Part shown: piece after piece, positions 44,021 through 54,258 of the stretch
How positions within the stretch are numbered: the stretch's first letter is position 1
Layout of the letters: each line of letters starts with the position of its first letter
Origin: Semisulcospira habei
Taxonomy: Eukaryota; Mollusca; Gastropoda; Semisulcospiridae
Reading direction: 5' to 3'
Assembly: GCA_036245525.1 (NCBI GenBank)
Contig: BTPG01000005.1
Span: 179,720,198 to 179,784,197, forward strand
Length of the DNA: 64,000 nucleotides
Notes under the pieces: model-generated
The model's input: only the letters and a program-made list of their open reading frames with translations
Database searches by the model: none
What the model was told of the DNA's origin: nothing
Program-made: the position numbers and the translations under genes

Positions 44021-44747
44021 TATTTCGATGAACAAAATCTGTCGGGCGTTGGGCCCAGCTGTCGTTACAATCAATGTAATTTCCCAAATGCTGTTTACCA
44101 AAGGGAAGGCTGACACATGTCTGCAATTCTGGTTTAGGGTAGGGGAAATAGATTCGGCTGATTAACTGCACTCTAAAAGTATGTATTAGATAAAACGAGC
44201 CCATTCCATTATTAGCTTTGTGCCTGTCAAGCTTGTTTGTTCGTGTCCTTATGACTCCGTTCGGCGAGTGATATTCCGGCAGTTCGAGGGTCAAATGCAC
44301 GATTATAAATTTGAAGGGGGGACACTTTACAGAGATTGACATGATTTTTTATTTTTTTTAATAAAAAAAAAAAAACGTGTCTGACGTGAAAACACCAAGG
44401 CCACACGAGTTTCAAATAATTTATTCTGACAGCGCAACTTTCCTATCGTTCGGCAGTTCACGCATGCTTGTAGCTATGCTACTATACTGACGAGCTAAAG
44501 ACATGCGACATATTTTGAATCAGTGTTTCCGATGATTAAAAAAATGTCGACTTTTTTTTGGCACTTCAGAATATATACAAGTGTTTCCGATGATTAAAAA
44601 AAATCGCATTTTTTTGGCTCGTCAGTATATCACACCATGCGTTTAATATCACGTTTGAAACACATCCTGCCGTATTGCTTCTGAAAGTCTGTCAGAAGAT
44701 CACAGCTTCGTGCATTAACCCCTTCACCGCCAGCGTACTCAGATTGT
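44021..44747. other. no gene; short inverted/direct repeat and B end
   Basis: GTGTTTCCGATGATTAAAAA occurs twice (44523 and 44580) between TACTGACGAGC (44484) and GCTCGTCAGTA (about 44617). TTAACCCCTTCACCGCC at 44715 is a B terminus. Confidence 0.55.
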
Positions 44748-44933
44748 AATCCAGACCAAAAAGGTGACTGCCAAGCGTGTGAAATGCAAAGAAGTACCCA
44801 ACGGAGAAAGAAACACGCTTAGAAAAAACGGTACAACACAATTTATTAATATTTCGGGTAAATACCCTTTGTCAAAATAGACAAACAAACAGAGACATTA
44901 GCCGCTACTTATCTTCAGATGCAGAAGGAATGT
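44748..44933 (-). mobile_element. Penelope/retrozyme-like unit, reverse
   Basis: AATCCAGACCAAAAAGG to GCAGAAGGAATG, the single reverse unit. Inserted behind a B terminus (44715-44747) and followed directly by the long-TIR element. Confidence 0.7.
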
Positions 44934-44935
44934 TG

Positions 44936-45800
44936 CCACAATAGGACTCTATAAGATGGGTTTCACAGTGTACCTTAGTATGTCTTGAGATCTTTATGCC
45001 ATGTTCCCCCCAAATCCTTAGGAACACACCAGAGATATAGCCGATGGCGCAAGGGTACCCCCAACACCCTCTTTGAAGATCCTAAAATGAGCTTGAGAAA
45101 CATTTTCCTCTAAATAAATCAAAATTCATTCCAGAAGCTCAAATCAGCAATATTATATTAAGGCACACCATCTGCGTTCTCTGCACACAAAAAAAAAAAG
45201 AAAAAAAAAGGAAAAAAAGAAGAAAAAATAAACCAGAATGAAAAAAATATTAAATCTCTGACTCGCAGTGAAGGTATTTGTGCACCCAGTAAATGGCCAT
45301 TTCCATGAAATCGCCCCAAAAGACAAAAATAATGTGTCAGATGTCTTCAGACATTTTCTATAGCACTGGCAGTTCATTTTCAGGCTTACATAATTAAAAC
45401 AGGATGTCACAAGTATTATAAACTTGACTAGGTGATGCTGTGATTACTGTTAGTACCACAGTGGTTGATTGTGTATCCCTACCCCCAAGTTGAAAACATA
45501 CACAACATTAATTAGAACAAATTACTAAAGTTATTCCATTTCATTTTGACCTCTCTTTGCCTATTACGTTTCAATAATGTGAGCATAAAGTGCAAGAAAA
45601 TGAGGAAAGTCGGCATCCTTTACGATACGTTCGTGGTGAACGATAGCTTTTTCCCCATTTATGAAATGGGGGAAAATTGGGGTACCCTTGTGCCATCGGC
45701 TATATCTCTGGTGTGTACTTAGGGATTTTAAGGGAACATGGCTTAAACATCTCAGGACATTTTAAGGTACATTTTGAAGCCATCTTATAGAGTACTGTGG
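44936..45800. mobile_element. non-autonomous element with ~120-bp inverted ends
   Basis: CCACAATAGGACTCTATAAG ... GAGATATAGCCGATGGC (to about 45065) is repeated inverted at 45675-45800 (GCCATCGGCTATATCTC ... CTTATAGAGTACTGTGG), diverged by some 15-20%. The interior has an A-rich tract near 45188-45230 and no recognisable transposase. Superfamily unknown. Confidence 0.72.
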
Positions 45801-45851
45801 GGGTGGGGGGGGGGGGTGCACGGTAGACAGGGCTAGCTATTTGACTATAAC

Positions 45852-45899
45852 TGTTTCAGCATGATTCCGGCTTTGCCAAACCGGAGTCAAGCTGAAACA
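45852..45899. repeat. short hairpin
   Basis: TGTTTCAGCATGATTCCGG pairs with CCGGAGTCAAGCTGAAACA. Single copy here. Confidence 0.6.
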
Positions 45900-46035
45900 T
45901 TTTGTGAATAGATCCGACGTTTCAATTATCATACACATACAGAGACGAGTCACGTCGATTTTGGGACCTCGTAGTCGACAAAACATCAGCAGTGGGCGCT
46001 ACCGAGTGAAAAACACAAAACAAAACACGATAATA

Positions 46036-46254
46036 GACGAAATCAGAATTGGGTCAAAATTGCACGTGTTTTGGCGAAACCCGGGCAAACATGCGATATC
46101 TAATTTCAAACATGCGATATCCAATTTCAAACATGCGATATCCAGTTTCAAACATGCGATATCCAATTTCAAACATGCGATATCCAATTTTAAATCCGCT
46201 GTTTTCACCGAAAGACGTGCAATTTTGACGTACTTCTGATTTTCGAACAACGTC
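46036..46254. repeat. inverted repeat with a 21-bp array in its loop
   Basis: Arms GACGAAATCAGAATTGGG...GCACGTGTTTTGG and CCGAAAGACGTGC...CTTCTGATTTTCG. The loop holds five copies of CATGCGATATCCAATTTCAAA-type units (46090-46194). Confidence 0.75.
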
Positions 46255-46339
46255 TTTTCACATGTATGTGTTACAAACTAATTAGCACTATGGACGACGT
46301 TACCAGGTTTGTGGATCGTCAACTGATGACTATATCATC

Positions 46340-46455
46340 GTTCATGAGGCAGCGGATCGACAGTGATAGTTCGAAGGTGGTGCCAGGTTAGTTTGGCGCC
46401 TCTTAGACATGGACCGGTTGGTCCTTGTAGTAGTGTGTCAGGGATGAACTGACAT
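46340..46455. repeat. A1 remnant
   Basis: GATCGACAGTGATAGTTCG, GGTGGTGCCAGGTTAG and GGCGCC, then GTGTGTCAGGGATGAACTG. The right core arm is lost. Confidence 0.55.
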
Positions 46456-46706
46456 TGACTTTACAAAACTCATGTACTATCCAGTATCAACCGTACTGAG
46501 AAACCTTTGCGACGAAAGGTAGTTCTGTCGCCGTGTCCAAGCAACTAGTATGCTGAACGCGTCGACGTGTCTGGCATCCGTGCTAAACCCCGCGACTTCG
46601 TCTAATTTGCTGAAACCCTACACCGATTGCTGGTGCCAAACACTAACACTAATAATGTAAAACATACCCGCAGTCCTTCTCCCTCGTGATCCCCGGTCCG
46701 TAAGCT

Positions 46707-46769
46707 TGAAGAGGCAAATATTCTCACGAGCCCTCGCAGAAGCAAGGGCTCATGTTCGGCTTTTGCTGT
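46707..46769. repeat. degenerate B core
   Basis: CTTGAAGAGGCAAATATTC and GTTCGGCTTTTGC around GAGCCCTCGCAGAAGC. Confidence 0.5.
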
Positions 46770-46802
46770 TTAGTTTCGCTAACGATGGGAGGCTTTTGGA
46801 GT

Positions 46803-47016
46803 TTAACCCATTAAATCCTGAGGCTGATTTTGTAAAATTAGTTTTTGGGTCCTATTAAGGATACATTACAGATTAGGAGATCAAATCAATTGTTTTAGTT
46901 CAAGGGTGGTGCCAAAATAGCTTGGCGCCTGAGGCGCCAAGCTATTCTGGCACCACCCTTAAACTATTAGTCAAATTTATATCAAGCAAAGGGTGTATCA
47001 GAATGATAAGCGTTAA
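46803..47016. mobile_element. A3 element, full length
   Basis: TTAACCCATTAAATCC at the left, GAATGATAAGCGTTAA at the right. Core GGTGGTGCCAAAATAGC / GCTATTCTGGCACCACC joined at GGCGCC. Confidence 0.82.
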
Positions 47017-47102
47017 CTCTTTGACTGTTTGTAGTGTGTTTGGTCGAGGTGATTGATGCAGGAATCACTACAGCCAAACACTCTACAGACAGCCAAAGAG
47101 AT
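47013..47102. mobile_element. E element sharing TTAA with A3
   Basis: TTAACTCTTTGACTGTTTG pairs with CAGACAGCCAAAGAGAT. The first TTAA is also the last TTAA of the A3 element. Confidence 0.75.
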
Positions 47103-47204
47103 AGTGGAAAGCATGACCAATTTAGTCACTACTGGCATCTTGCTGTTTCATGTTCACGAAACTAGCTCCGACTTCCGTTCCAGATACAGCGCAAGGGTGA
47201 AATG

Positions 47205-47460
47205 AATTTACCTGAATTTACCTGAATTTACCTGAGTGGCCACTGAGCGCGGCCGACGGGATAGGAAGTTTGAGAACTTATTTTAACCCCCTTAACTGTC
47301 TCTTTATCATGGCGGTTCTTGAACTGGTTGACAGTTTCAGCTTCGACAATTGATTGTTTCAGAGCATTCCATGGGTTCACAACTCTTTGGGAAAAAAAGT
47401 TTTTTTCTAAGATTCAGTCTGGACCTCCCTTTGAACAGTTTGCTGCTGTGACCTCTATGG
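47205..47460 (-). mobile_element. LINE C-terminal remnant
   Basis: The minus strand encodes GHSSKLFKGRSRLNLRK, then (after a frameshift in a T/A run) FFSQRVVNPWNALKQ and SIVEAETVNQFKNRHDKE, and stops at PLR-TAA. This is the conserved C-terminal region of many non-LTR elements. A 10-bp AGGTAAATTC x3 tail follows. Confidence 0.75.
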
Positions 47461-47846
47461 TAAAATGATGACTGGCATGAAGTAAAAAATATGTCCGCAG
47501 AAACTTTTTCAAGTCCCTTTATGATTTATGAGAATAAAGTTACGCCCAAAAAGAATACTGGATACTGTTTTCACCGAACTAAACAGCTTGTGACAATTGC
47601 CATAGGCCCCCAACTATATATTTTTAGATCCGACTAGGTGGCCTTTATTACAAAACCAATGTCCTGAAAATTCAGACTAATGCTGCATAACACATTTTTT
47701 TTTTTTTTTGTTGATGCGATTTTCACAATTTGTAACAATTTTGCTTGACATTTTATAATGGTATCTTGTACTTGTTAGAACACCAAGTCTTGGCTAATCA
47801 TTGCTGTAACGATTCAACTAGACTTGGTTATTCATTTTTTTTAAAT
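47461..47846. other. no gene recognised
   Basis: A/T-rich. May include more of the decayed LINE, but no protein motif is readable. Confidence 0.4.
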
Positions 47847-47891
47847 TTAACCCTTCGGCTGTCGGAAGCGGTTTTTTCGCAATGATTCCTG
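47847..47891. repeat. E left half
   Basis: TTAACCCTTCGGCTGTCGG then CGCAATGATTCCTGG, cut before the second arm. Confidence 0.65.
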
Positions 47892-47909
47892 GAAAAAAAA
47901 TAATGTAAT

Positions 47910-48123
47910 TTAACTCATTCTACCCCAGACAAACCACAGCAAGATACAGATCGACCATGATAGTTCAAGGGTGATGCCAGAATAGCTTGACGCCTATGGG
48001 CGCCAAGCTATTCTGGCATCACCCTTGAACTATCATGGTCGATCTGTGTCCTGCACTGCAATGCAGTCTTCAGAGGACAACGGCAAAATTTTGGGATTTC
48101 GGTGTTGGGGTAGAATGAGTTAA
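47910..48123. mobile_element. A1 element, full length, near-perfect
   Basis: TTAACTCATTCTACCCCAG / TTGGGGTAGAATGAGTTAA. Core GATGCCAGAATAGC / GCTATTCTGGCATC. The best reference copy of the GATGCC subfamily. Confidence 0.88.
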
Positions 48124-48282
48124 ATGTTGATACGCCTACATTTTGTGAGCACTCTCGGCAACTTTAGATCTATCAGCAAAAAAGCTGTGAGAACACTAGT
48201 GCAATGCGGATCAAGTCATCTGTTTTGTTTGTCTACACAGCCACCTCAAGGGAGTGACGTAAGTCTACCCAGACAAATGCAT

Positions 48283-48416
48283 CCTGGGGCCAGTTGCATG
48301 AGTAAAGCTAAAGTCCTGCCCCAGCCACTAAGCAATGTCCTTTGCTATAGCGAACCAACTTTCTTCCCTATAGTCCGCTGGCGCAGGGCTAAGCGCACTC
48401 ATGCAAATGACCCCTG
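48283..48416. mobile_element. short inverted-repeat element (MITE)
   Basis: CCTGGGGCCAGTTGCATGAG pairs with CTCATGCAAATGACCCCTGG. Inner AAAGTCCTGCCCCAGCC and GCTGGCGCAGGGCT also pair. Confidence 0.65.
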
Positions 48417-48485
48417 GACATCAGCCTCTAGTGACCCCAAATGTCCTTTTCGGTACAATAACCACAGATGAAAATAGTGCCAAAA

Positions 48486-48547
48486 AAGTCATCAATCCTC
48501 ATGAGCCCCATCATCCTGAAGAGACTGATGAGGATCTATGCTTCTTG
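48486..48547. repeat. degenerate B core
   Basis: GTCATCAATCCTCATGAGCC and GATGAGGATCTATGCTTCTTG. Confidence 0.5.
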
Positions 48548-48652
48548 AAGACTGAAGATTTTTTATTTGGAACCAGTAATCTTGTAATCGCAGATGCCTT
48601 CCTCTGCCCAACAAACCCAAAGGCATACTTCCGTTACATGTATATGACAAAA

Positions 48653-48742
48653 TCCAGTGTGTCCATTTTGAAAAAAACGAGATTTTAATCGTTATACGAT
48701 GAAAATCTCGCTTTTCTCAAAATGGACATACTGACTTTTGCC
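48653..48742. mobile_element. G-family hairpin
   Basis: CAGTGTGTCCATTTTGA and TCAAAATGGACATACTG, with GAGATTTTAATCGTTATACG and GATGAAAATCTCGC inside. Confidence 0.72.
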
Positions 48743-48759
48743 GTAAAACGGCAACATAC

Positions 48760-48815
48760 GTCTTCTTGAGCCCCTGCATGCTGCAGAAGCCCATGAAGAT
48801 CTATGCCTCTTGCAG
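48760..48815. repeat. B right half next to G hairpin
   Basis: TCTTGAGCCCCTGCATGCTGC and AAGATCTATGCCTCTTGC. Confidence 0.55.
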
Positions 48816-49807
48816 ACGGTGCAGATTTGGGGTCTTAGAACTAGTGTCTTGTAATCCCATACTCCCTGTTGTACATTACTGTTTTGAGAATGACAATCCC
48901 TAATCCGGCCACTTCCACTCGCGTGTAACACAGACTGCCAAAAGCCTTTGCAGCTGCAGGGCTTCAAGGTGTCGAAGACTCAGTGATCTACGACGCTCAT
49001 CACGTGCATCTCTGAACCCCTTTGCTGCCAGTGATCGCGGATTTCGCGTTTATAACCACTGCTGCACGCTGATCGACATTCGTGCAAAGGACACAATGTA
49101 ATTTAAAGGAGGGGGGGGGGGGGGGCATAAAGGACATAGGACTACAAGTGATATGCAGATATGTAGCGTTCGCCTTGCCACGGCTTTTAAGGGGTGAATA
49201 CACCGGGGATTAAATTCTAGCCTGTGACTACTTCCCAGGTAAGTAGCATGTCCTCGTGCCTGCGTCGGCATAACTGAGTTGCCCCACACGCTCTTTTGCG
49301 CGCCTGGCAAACAAAGGCTCACGCCGGCCCGACGAAAATTTACTTCTTTGTCTAGTTGGCCTGACCCGTGCGTACACCTCCTCTATAGGTGCTCCCAATA
49401 CAATCAGCAATTACGTTGCGGATTTGGCGCACTTTACAAAATGGCTACTCTTTCAATTACCTCACGTCATTATCGTAATACTTTCACTGCGACCCTATGT
49501 CATTCAGTGTGTGCGTTCACGCGCGTGTTTGTGTATGTGTGTATGCGTGTGTGTGTGCACGTTTTTGTTGTTGTTGTTTTTGTTGTTTTGTTTCATATCA
49601 TTCATAATTTTTTTTCTTTCAATATAATATTTTCACACTTTGTGCATTATTTGTAGATTAGATTAGCAACGGCAAGTTCGAAAAATGGTTGTGTCAAATG
49701 TTCACCGTTGTAAAATAAAGAATCATTGTCATTGTCATTGTCATTGTCATTGTTATCTGGCGTCAACCCTCGGGAGCTGCATCAAGAATGATATCCCAAG
49801 CGTAACC
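48816..49807. other. no gene; low complexity and a CATTGT tail
   Basis: G run at 49111-49126, GT/TTG tracts near 49535-49590, and AAAATAAAGAATCATTGTC with CATTGT repeats at 49713-49757, which looks like a CR1-type LINE 3' end. Confidence 0.5.
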
Positions 49808-50077
49808 GGTGAGGTTTACGTTTACTACGAACAGCCCCCAACGAACGAGAGCGGCGAAGTCTCGGTGGATAACCAGTGTGTCCCAGAAGCATAGGCAACG
49901 CTCCGAACATCTCCAAGAGGCATAGATCCTCATGAGCTCTCTGGGCACATGAGGATCTATGCCTCTTGGAGTTGTCGGAGCGATGTCTATAGATGCTTAT
50001 GGCAAACAACTTACCATTGGCCGTGATTTAGCTCTAGTTCGTGGTTGGGAGTCGTTGATTACACACGAAACCTCACT
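49808..50077. mobile_element. C palindrome, full length
   Basis: GTGAGGTTTACGTTTACTACG / CACACGAAACCTCAC at the outer ends. Inner CTCCAAGAGGCATAG / CTATGCCTCTTGGAG. About 270 bases. Confidence 0.82.
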
Positions 50078-50085
50078 GCGGTCTA

Positions 50086-50260
50086 CGGGGGGCTGGGTGA
50101 CTCAGGTCGTACAGCGTTCGACTCTCGTCCCAAAGGTCGCGGGTTCGAATCCACCTGGGATCACAATTTGTTCAGACCCTATTCGGTGCTCTCAGTCTTT
50201 GAAGCCACTTACGTGGTGGACATACGGGTAAACCCTAAATGTTCAACGTTTCACTGCTGT
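50086..50260 (+). mobile_element. SINE4, tRNA-derived
   Basis: GGGTGACTCAGGTCGTACAG (weak A box), GGGTTCGAATCC (B box), then a non-tRNA body (TTGAAGCCACTTACG). The end is not clear. Confidence 0.55.
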
Positions 50261-50429
50261 CTCCGTTCAACAGGTCATTCGGAAAATTGTCATGTCAAAG
50301 TCGATTCATTTCCTTCAGTTTGTTTTCCTTGCGTAATAAGAATATCGAATCGTGGCGGTAGAAGCACACCGAATTATCAGTAATCGCACACTCTTCAACA
50401 GGCCATCAACGTCTATCAATGTCCATCTC

Positions 50430-50490
50430 CGATGGGTACTTTTTTGCATTTTACACGATTGGCAGTCACCTTTTTGGTCTGGATTGTTTA
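50430..50490 (+). repeat. Penelope/retrozyme-like unit, 3' end
   Basis: CGATGGGTACTTTTTTGC ... GGCAGTCACCTTTTTGG and TCTGGATT. Only the last ~60 bases are present. Confidence 0.65.
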
Positions 50491-50584
50491 TCCATGCCCA
50501 TCGTCTATGGCTCGTGCAATGCTGTGTAGGGAGGGACCACTGACGGCAAACCTATGCCTATTGACATTTTGTTTACTGGGCTTT

Positions 50585-50695
50585 CCAGCTTGCAAAAGGC
50601 TATCGGGCCGAAGTCAGCCGCATTGGGCCCGCACACAGTCGTGCGCGGGCCCCACTACGGCGGATTTCAACCCGATAGCCTTTTGCGTACTGGGT
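50585..50695. mobile_element. D-family palindrome
   Basis: TGCAAAAGGCTATCGGGCC / AACCCGATAGCCTTTTGCG. TATCG/CGATA is paired where other copies have CATCG/CGATG. Confidence 0.8.
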
Positions 50696-50737
50696 TAGAC
50701 ATCTCCCTCAGTTCTGCTCCACAAGGAGAAGACTGAC

Positions 50738-50951
50738 CTAACCGCTTCACCGTCGAGAAAATGTGAACGCGATCCAAATGCAAGAGGTATAGATCCTCAT
50801 GAGCCCCCGCGACTGCGGGGGCTCATGAGGATCTATGCCTCTTGCCGAGACCCACTTTGCGTTCTTTGGACAGTTGAGGCCTTTGGTTGTTCAGTGAACA
50901 CAGATTTCGGAAACATAATGTACATGTGCGTCTGTTGGTAGGGAAGGGTAA
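50738..50951. mobile_element. B element, full length
   Basis: CTAACCGCTTCACCGTCG / TCTGTTGGTAGGGAAGGG. Core GCAAGAGGTATAGATCC / GGATCTATGCCTCTTGC around CCCCCGCGACTGCGGGGG. Confidence 0.82.
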
Positions 50952-51638
50952 AGTCAGGCAGCGTGCCAGCTAGTCTGGCAAGTTTTTCATATTTCGCTAA
51001 GGAAACGGGACACCATACAACACTGAGCAGGCGTATGTCGCAGCGCTTCACGGGGAGGGGACCCACGCAGAATCTGTACAAATGACATCTTCGCCAGGAT
51101 CTGAGCTCCCGAACCTTTCGATCGAAAACTAGCTGGAACTTAACCTGTGTTGACCTCTGACAAGACCTGTATGGGGTAAAATGTTCATCGTGCCAACGTC
51201 GGCCTTGGTTTGTTCACTGGCTCGTGGACTTACTACTCAAACGTACCTTTTACTTGTTGATCCATCTCCCGCAATATGCGCTGCATTTGGATCAGCAGCC
51301 CCCCCCCCCCTACCCCGCCCCCCCTCCCCCAAACAAAAAACAAAAAAAACAACAACCCAACAACAACAACAAAAACCCAAACAAACAAACAAGAACAACA
51401 ACAACAAACAAACAAACAAACAAAAAACTAAATTTAAAGTAAATAAATAAATAAATACTGAAACTAAAACTAAAAACTAAAACCTAAAAAAAAAAAAATA
51501 TATTTAAATTACATAAAAACAACAACAAAAAAGGCCGCTATCAGCGTAAGAACAGAGATCTATCCCTTTGTCAGGCGCGAGGCAGCCACTGTCTAGCACA
51601 TCCTTCACCAACTACTGGCCTACTAAATGTTCCAAATA
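50952..51638. other. no gene; C-rich and CAACAA low complexity
   Basis: C tracts at 51300-51330 and A/CAA tracts at 51338-51530 fill the second half. The first half is unassigned. Confidence 0.55.
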
Positions 51639-51776
51639 TTAACCCTTTGGCTGTAGGTAGCGCTTTTTGTCGCGATATTTCCTGCATGAATCATCGCGAC
51701 AAAAAGCGATACTGACAGACAAAGGGCGCATTTTGTCGACGTGATTCCTACAGGAATCTGCACGCCAGATAGCGCC
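51639..51776. mobile_element. E element plus second partial E
   Basis: TTAACCCTTTGGCTGTAGG / ACTGACAGACAAAGGGC. Directly after it comes CGCATTTTGTCGACGTG, a second, shorter copy. Confidence 0.7.
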
Positions 51777-51886
51777 ACTAGCATCCCCCGTTTTTCCAAC
51801 TGCCGAGAAGGGAGCGTGACCCTCCTCACCAGGTGGAGAAAAAGTGCAATGTACAGAAGTGTGCCAGACTAACCTCTTCCTGCCAC

Positions 51887-51892
<6 letters not shown>

Positions 51893-51970
<78 letters not shown>

Positions 51971-52069
51971 GGAGATTTGTTAAGCGCTTATTTTAAAAGT
52001 AGCTCTAATCGCTGCCGATACAATAAAAAGGCTAACAACTAACACGGCGCACACACACGCACACAACAT

Positions 52070-52118
<49 letters not shown>

Positions 52119-54022
52119 CACACACACACACCTGACCGTGGTGATGAATTGTGCATGGCTGGGGAAATGAACTAGTGAACGGCAGCGTTGTAGAGATGGG
52201 TTTAAAAGTGATTTAAATGAGGAGAGCTTTTGACAGTTACGGACCGGGGCGGGGAGGCTGTTCCATGTGGCGGGGCCACCGGCCAAGATGGGCGAAGGCA
52301 CGACCGCCACGTGTTTTACATTTAAAATTGGGAAGGCGAAATTTACGTGTCATCAGAGGAAGAACGGAGGGTGCGAGATGGAGTATAGATGGAGTAAGTC
52401 AGAGATATAAGCAGGGGAAGTCAGGTTGATCATTAGAGTTGAAGCACATGCAGGACAGTTAATACAGAATGCGTTCTTCGGTGTACGGGCAGCCAATGGA
52501 GTTTTTACAAGGGTGGGGCGGATATGGTCACGCTTACGCACGCGCAGAACTAGACGGGCAGCACTGTTTTACACTCTCTGCAGTTTATCTAGCTGGGTTT
52601 TAGGCAGGCCGGAAAGGAGGGAGTTACAGTAGTCTAACCGTGATAAAACAAAGGGGTAGACGAGGAGTTGCAGTTGCTTCGGGCGTCAGATACTGTCTAA
52701 CACTGCTAATGCCGCGCCGAAGTTCAATAAAAGCTGATCTGCACATATGAATAACATACTTATCCATTTTAAGGTCGCTTTCAATGAAAACACCAAGGTT
52801 TTTGACACTGTCAGAGAAAGTGATTTGATTTTGACAGACAGAGATTTGACTGGGAGACAGGACAACTGCGAAGGACGCACACCAGCTGTGATAAGCATGG
52901 ACTCTGTTTACCATCATTTAGCTGGAGTTTATTTCTAATCATCCAGTCTTAACTTCTGTCAGACAGGTAGTTTCCATGTTGGAAATTAAACGACCCGCTT
53001 CAGAGACGGAATCAGAATCGTGCAACTGTGTGTCATCAGCGAACATATGATGTCAAACAGAATACTTTGAAAAAATAGCAGCTAACGGCTGCACTAACAG
53101 AATGGAGTAAATCGGTCCGAGCACAGAACCTTAGGGCACTCCGAAAAGTAGTGGGGCTGGGGCAGAGTGACAGCCGTTGACAGAGACAACTAGACGCCGG
53201 TTTGTGAGGTATGACTCCATCCAGAGTAAAGCACGGTCAGAGAAGCCATAGTCAAAGTGAAGACGAGACAGAAGAATGGATTGATTATAGGTGTTTAACG
53301 CCGAGCAGGCGACTAAGGCCATCTCACGGCGGGACAGAAGAATGGAGTGATCGATAGTATCAAAGGCTGCGGACAGGTCAAGGAGAGTCAGGACAGACAG
53401 CTCATTATTATCCGCAGCGCAAAGGAGATCGTTTAAGATTCCAATCAGGGCAGTTTCAGTGGAGCGGCCAGGTAAGTATGCGGACTGGAAGGGATGTAGG
53501 AGAGAATTTTCTTGGAGGTACTTCAACATCTGAGATAAAACAACCTTCTCGAGGATTTTAGAAATAAAGGGAAGGGTGGAGATAGGTTTGTAATTTTGCA
53601 GTACATTAGGATCGAGGTTTGGTTTTTTTCAGCGATGGTCTAACTAAGGCCGTCTTGAACTCGTCCGGGAATACACCAGTGGACAGAGACACATTAATGA
53701 TGTGGGTCATGGGACCAATCAACAGATCAATCAGAAGAGGCGTGGGTATGGGATCTCTTTCGCATGTCTTTGGAGGCGTCTTTTTAAAATGTCGAGAATA
53801 GTCCCCTCTGTAAATGGCTCAAAACATGCGAAAGAGGTCCCATTACCGAAACAAGGTGACGGCAATAAAACAACAGACAAACTAAGCTTATCCAGTTCGT
53901 CGCGATATGTCTGATCTTATCACAGGAAAAGTCGCAAAAACTTGAGGAAGATCGCTTGTAAGGATGGTAACGGGAAGCGGAGAAGTCTTACACTTGCCAA
54001 GCAAGGAGTTCGTAATACTAAA

Positions 54023-54026
<4 letters not shown>
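51893..54026 (-). mobile_element. CR1/L2-like LINE, 5' truncated
   Basis: On the minus strand, in order: SLLGKCKTSPLP (about 53990), SFACFEPFTEGTILDIL, STGVFPDEFKTALVRPSLKK, LQNYKPISTLPFISKILEK, HPFQSAYLPGRSTETAL, LLDLSAAFDTIDHSILL, VP-stop-GSVLGPI, MFADDTQLHDSDS (FADD near 53033-53047), KNLGVFIESDLKM, AGGPATWNSLP. Then come a (GT)n-bearing 3' UTR and an (ATT)n tail at 51893-51969. The stop in QGSVLGP, frameshifts and a small nested insertion show that it is inactive. Confidence 0.85.
53281..53332 (-). mobile_element. 52-bp retroelement tail inserted in the LINE
   Basis: Flanked by the 14-bp duplication GACAGAAGAATGGA (53267-53280 and 53333-53346). On the minus strand CCGCCGTGAGATGGCC ... 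GCTCGGCGTTAAACACC matches 29885-29945. Insert plus duplication is 66 bases, so the RT frame stays open with SILLSR repeated. Confidence 0.75.

Positions 54027-54071
<45 letters not shown>
54027..54071. repeat. poly-T run, about 45 bases
   Basis: Lies exactly at the LINE 5' junction and before a broken A2 element. Confidence 0.9.
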
Positions 54072-54073
<2 letters not shown>

Positions 54074-54107
54074 AATTGCCCTGTTGGCCACGATATTTCG
54101 TGTTTAG

Positions 54108-54207
54108 AGTTGCAGGCGCCTTCAGGCGCCAAGCTAATCTGGCACAACCCTTGAATTATCATGGCCAATCCATCTCCTGCTATAGGGACTCAGGGCTGAA
54201 TGGGTTA
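54108..54207. repeat. A2 right half
   Basis: GCAGGCGCCTTCAGGCGCC, CTAATCTGGCACAACCC and CTCAGGGCTGAATGGGTTAA. The left half is replaced by poly-T and the LINE. Confidence 0.75.
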
Positions 54208-54258
54208 AGTCCAATGTTCTGAATGCCTGTTTTGGTCGTGTTCACGTCTGTGTTCTTC

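Noticed and set aside
48124..48471. 115-codon plus-strand frame after the A1 element at 47910
   Set aside because: It crosses the inverted-repeat element at 48283-48416 and shows no recognisable domain.
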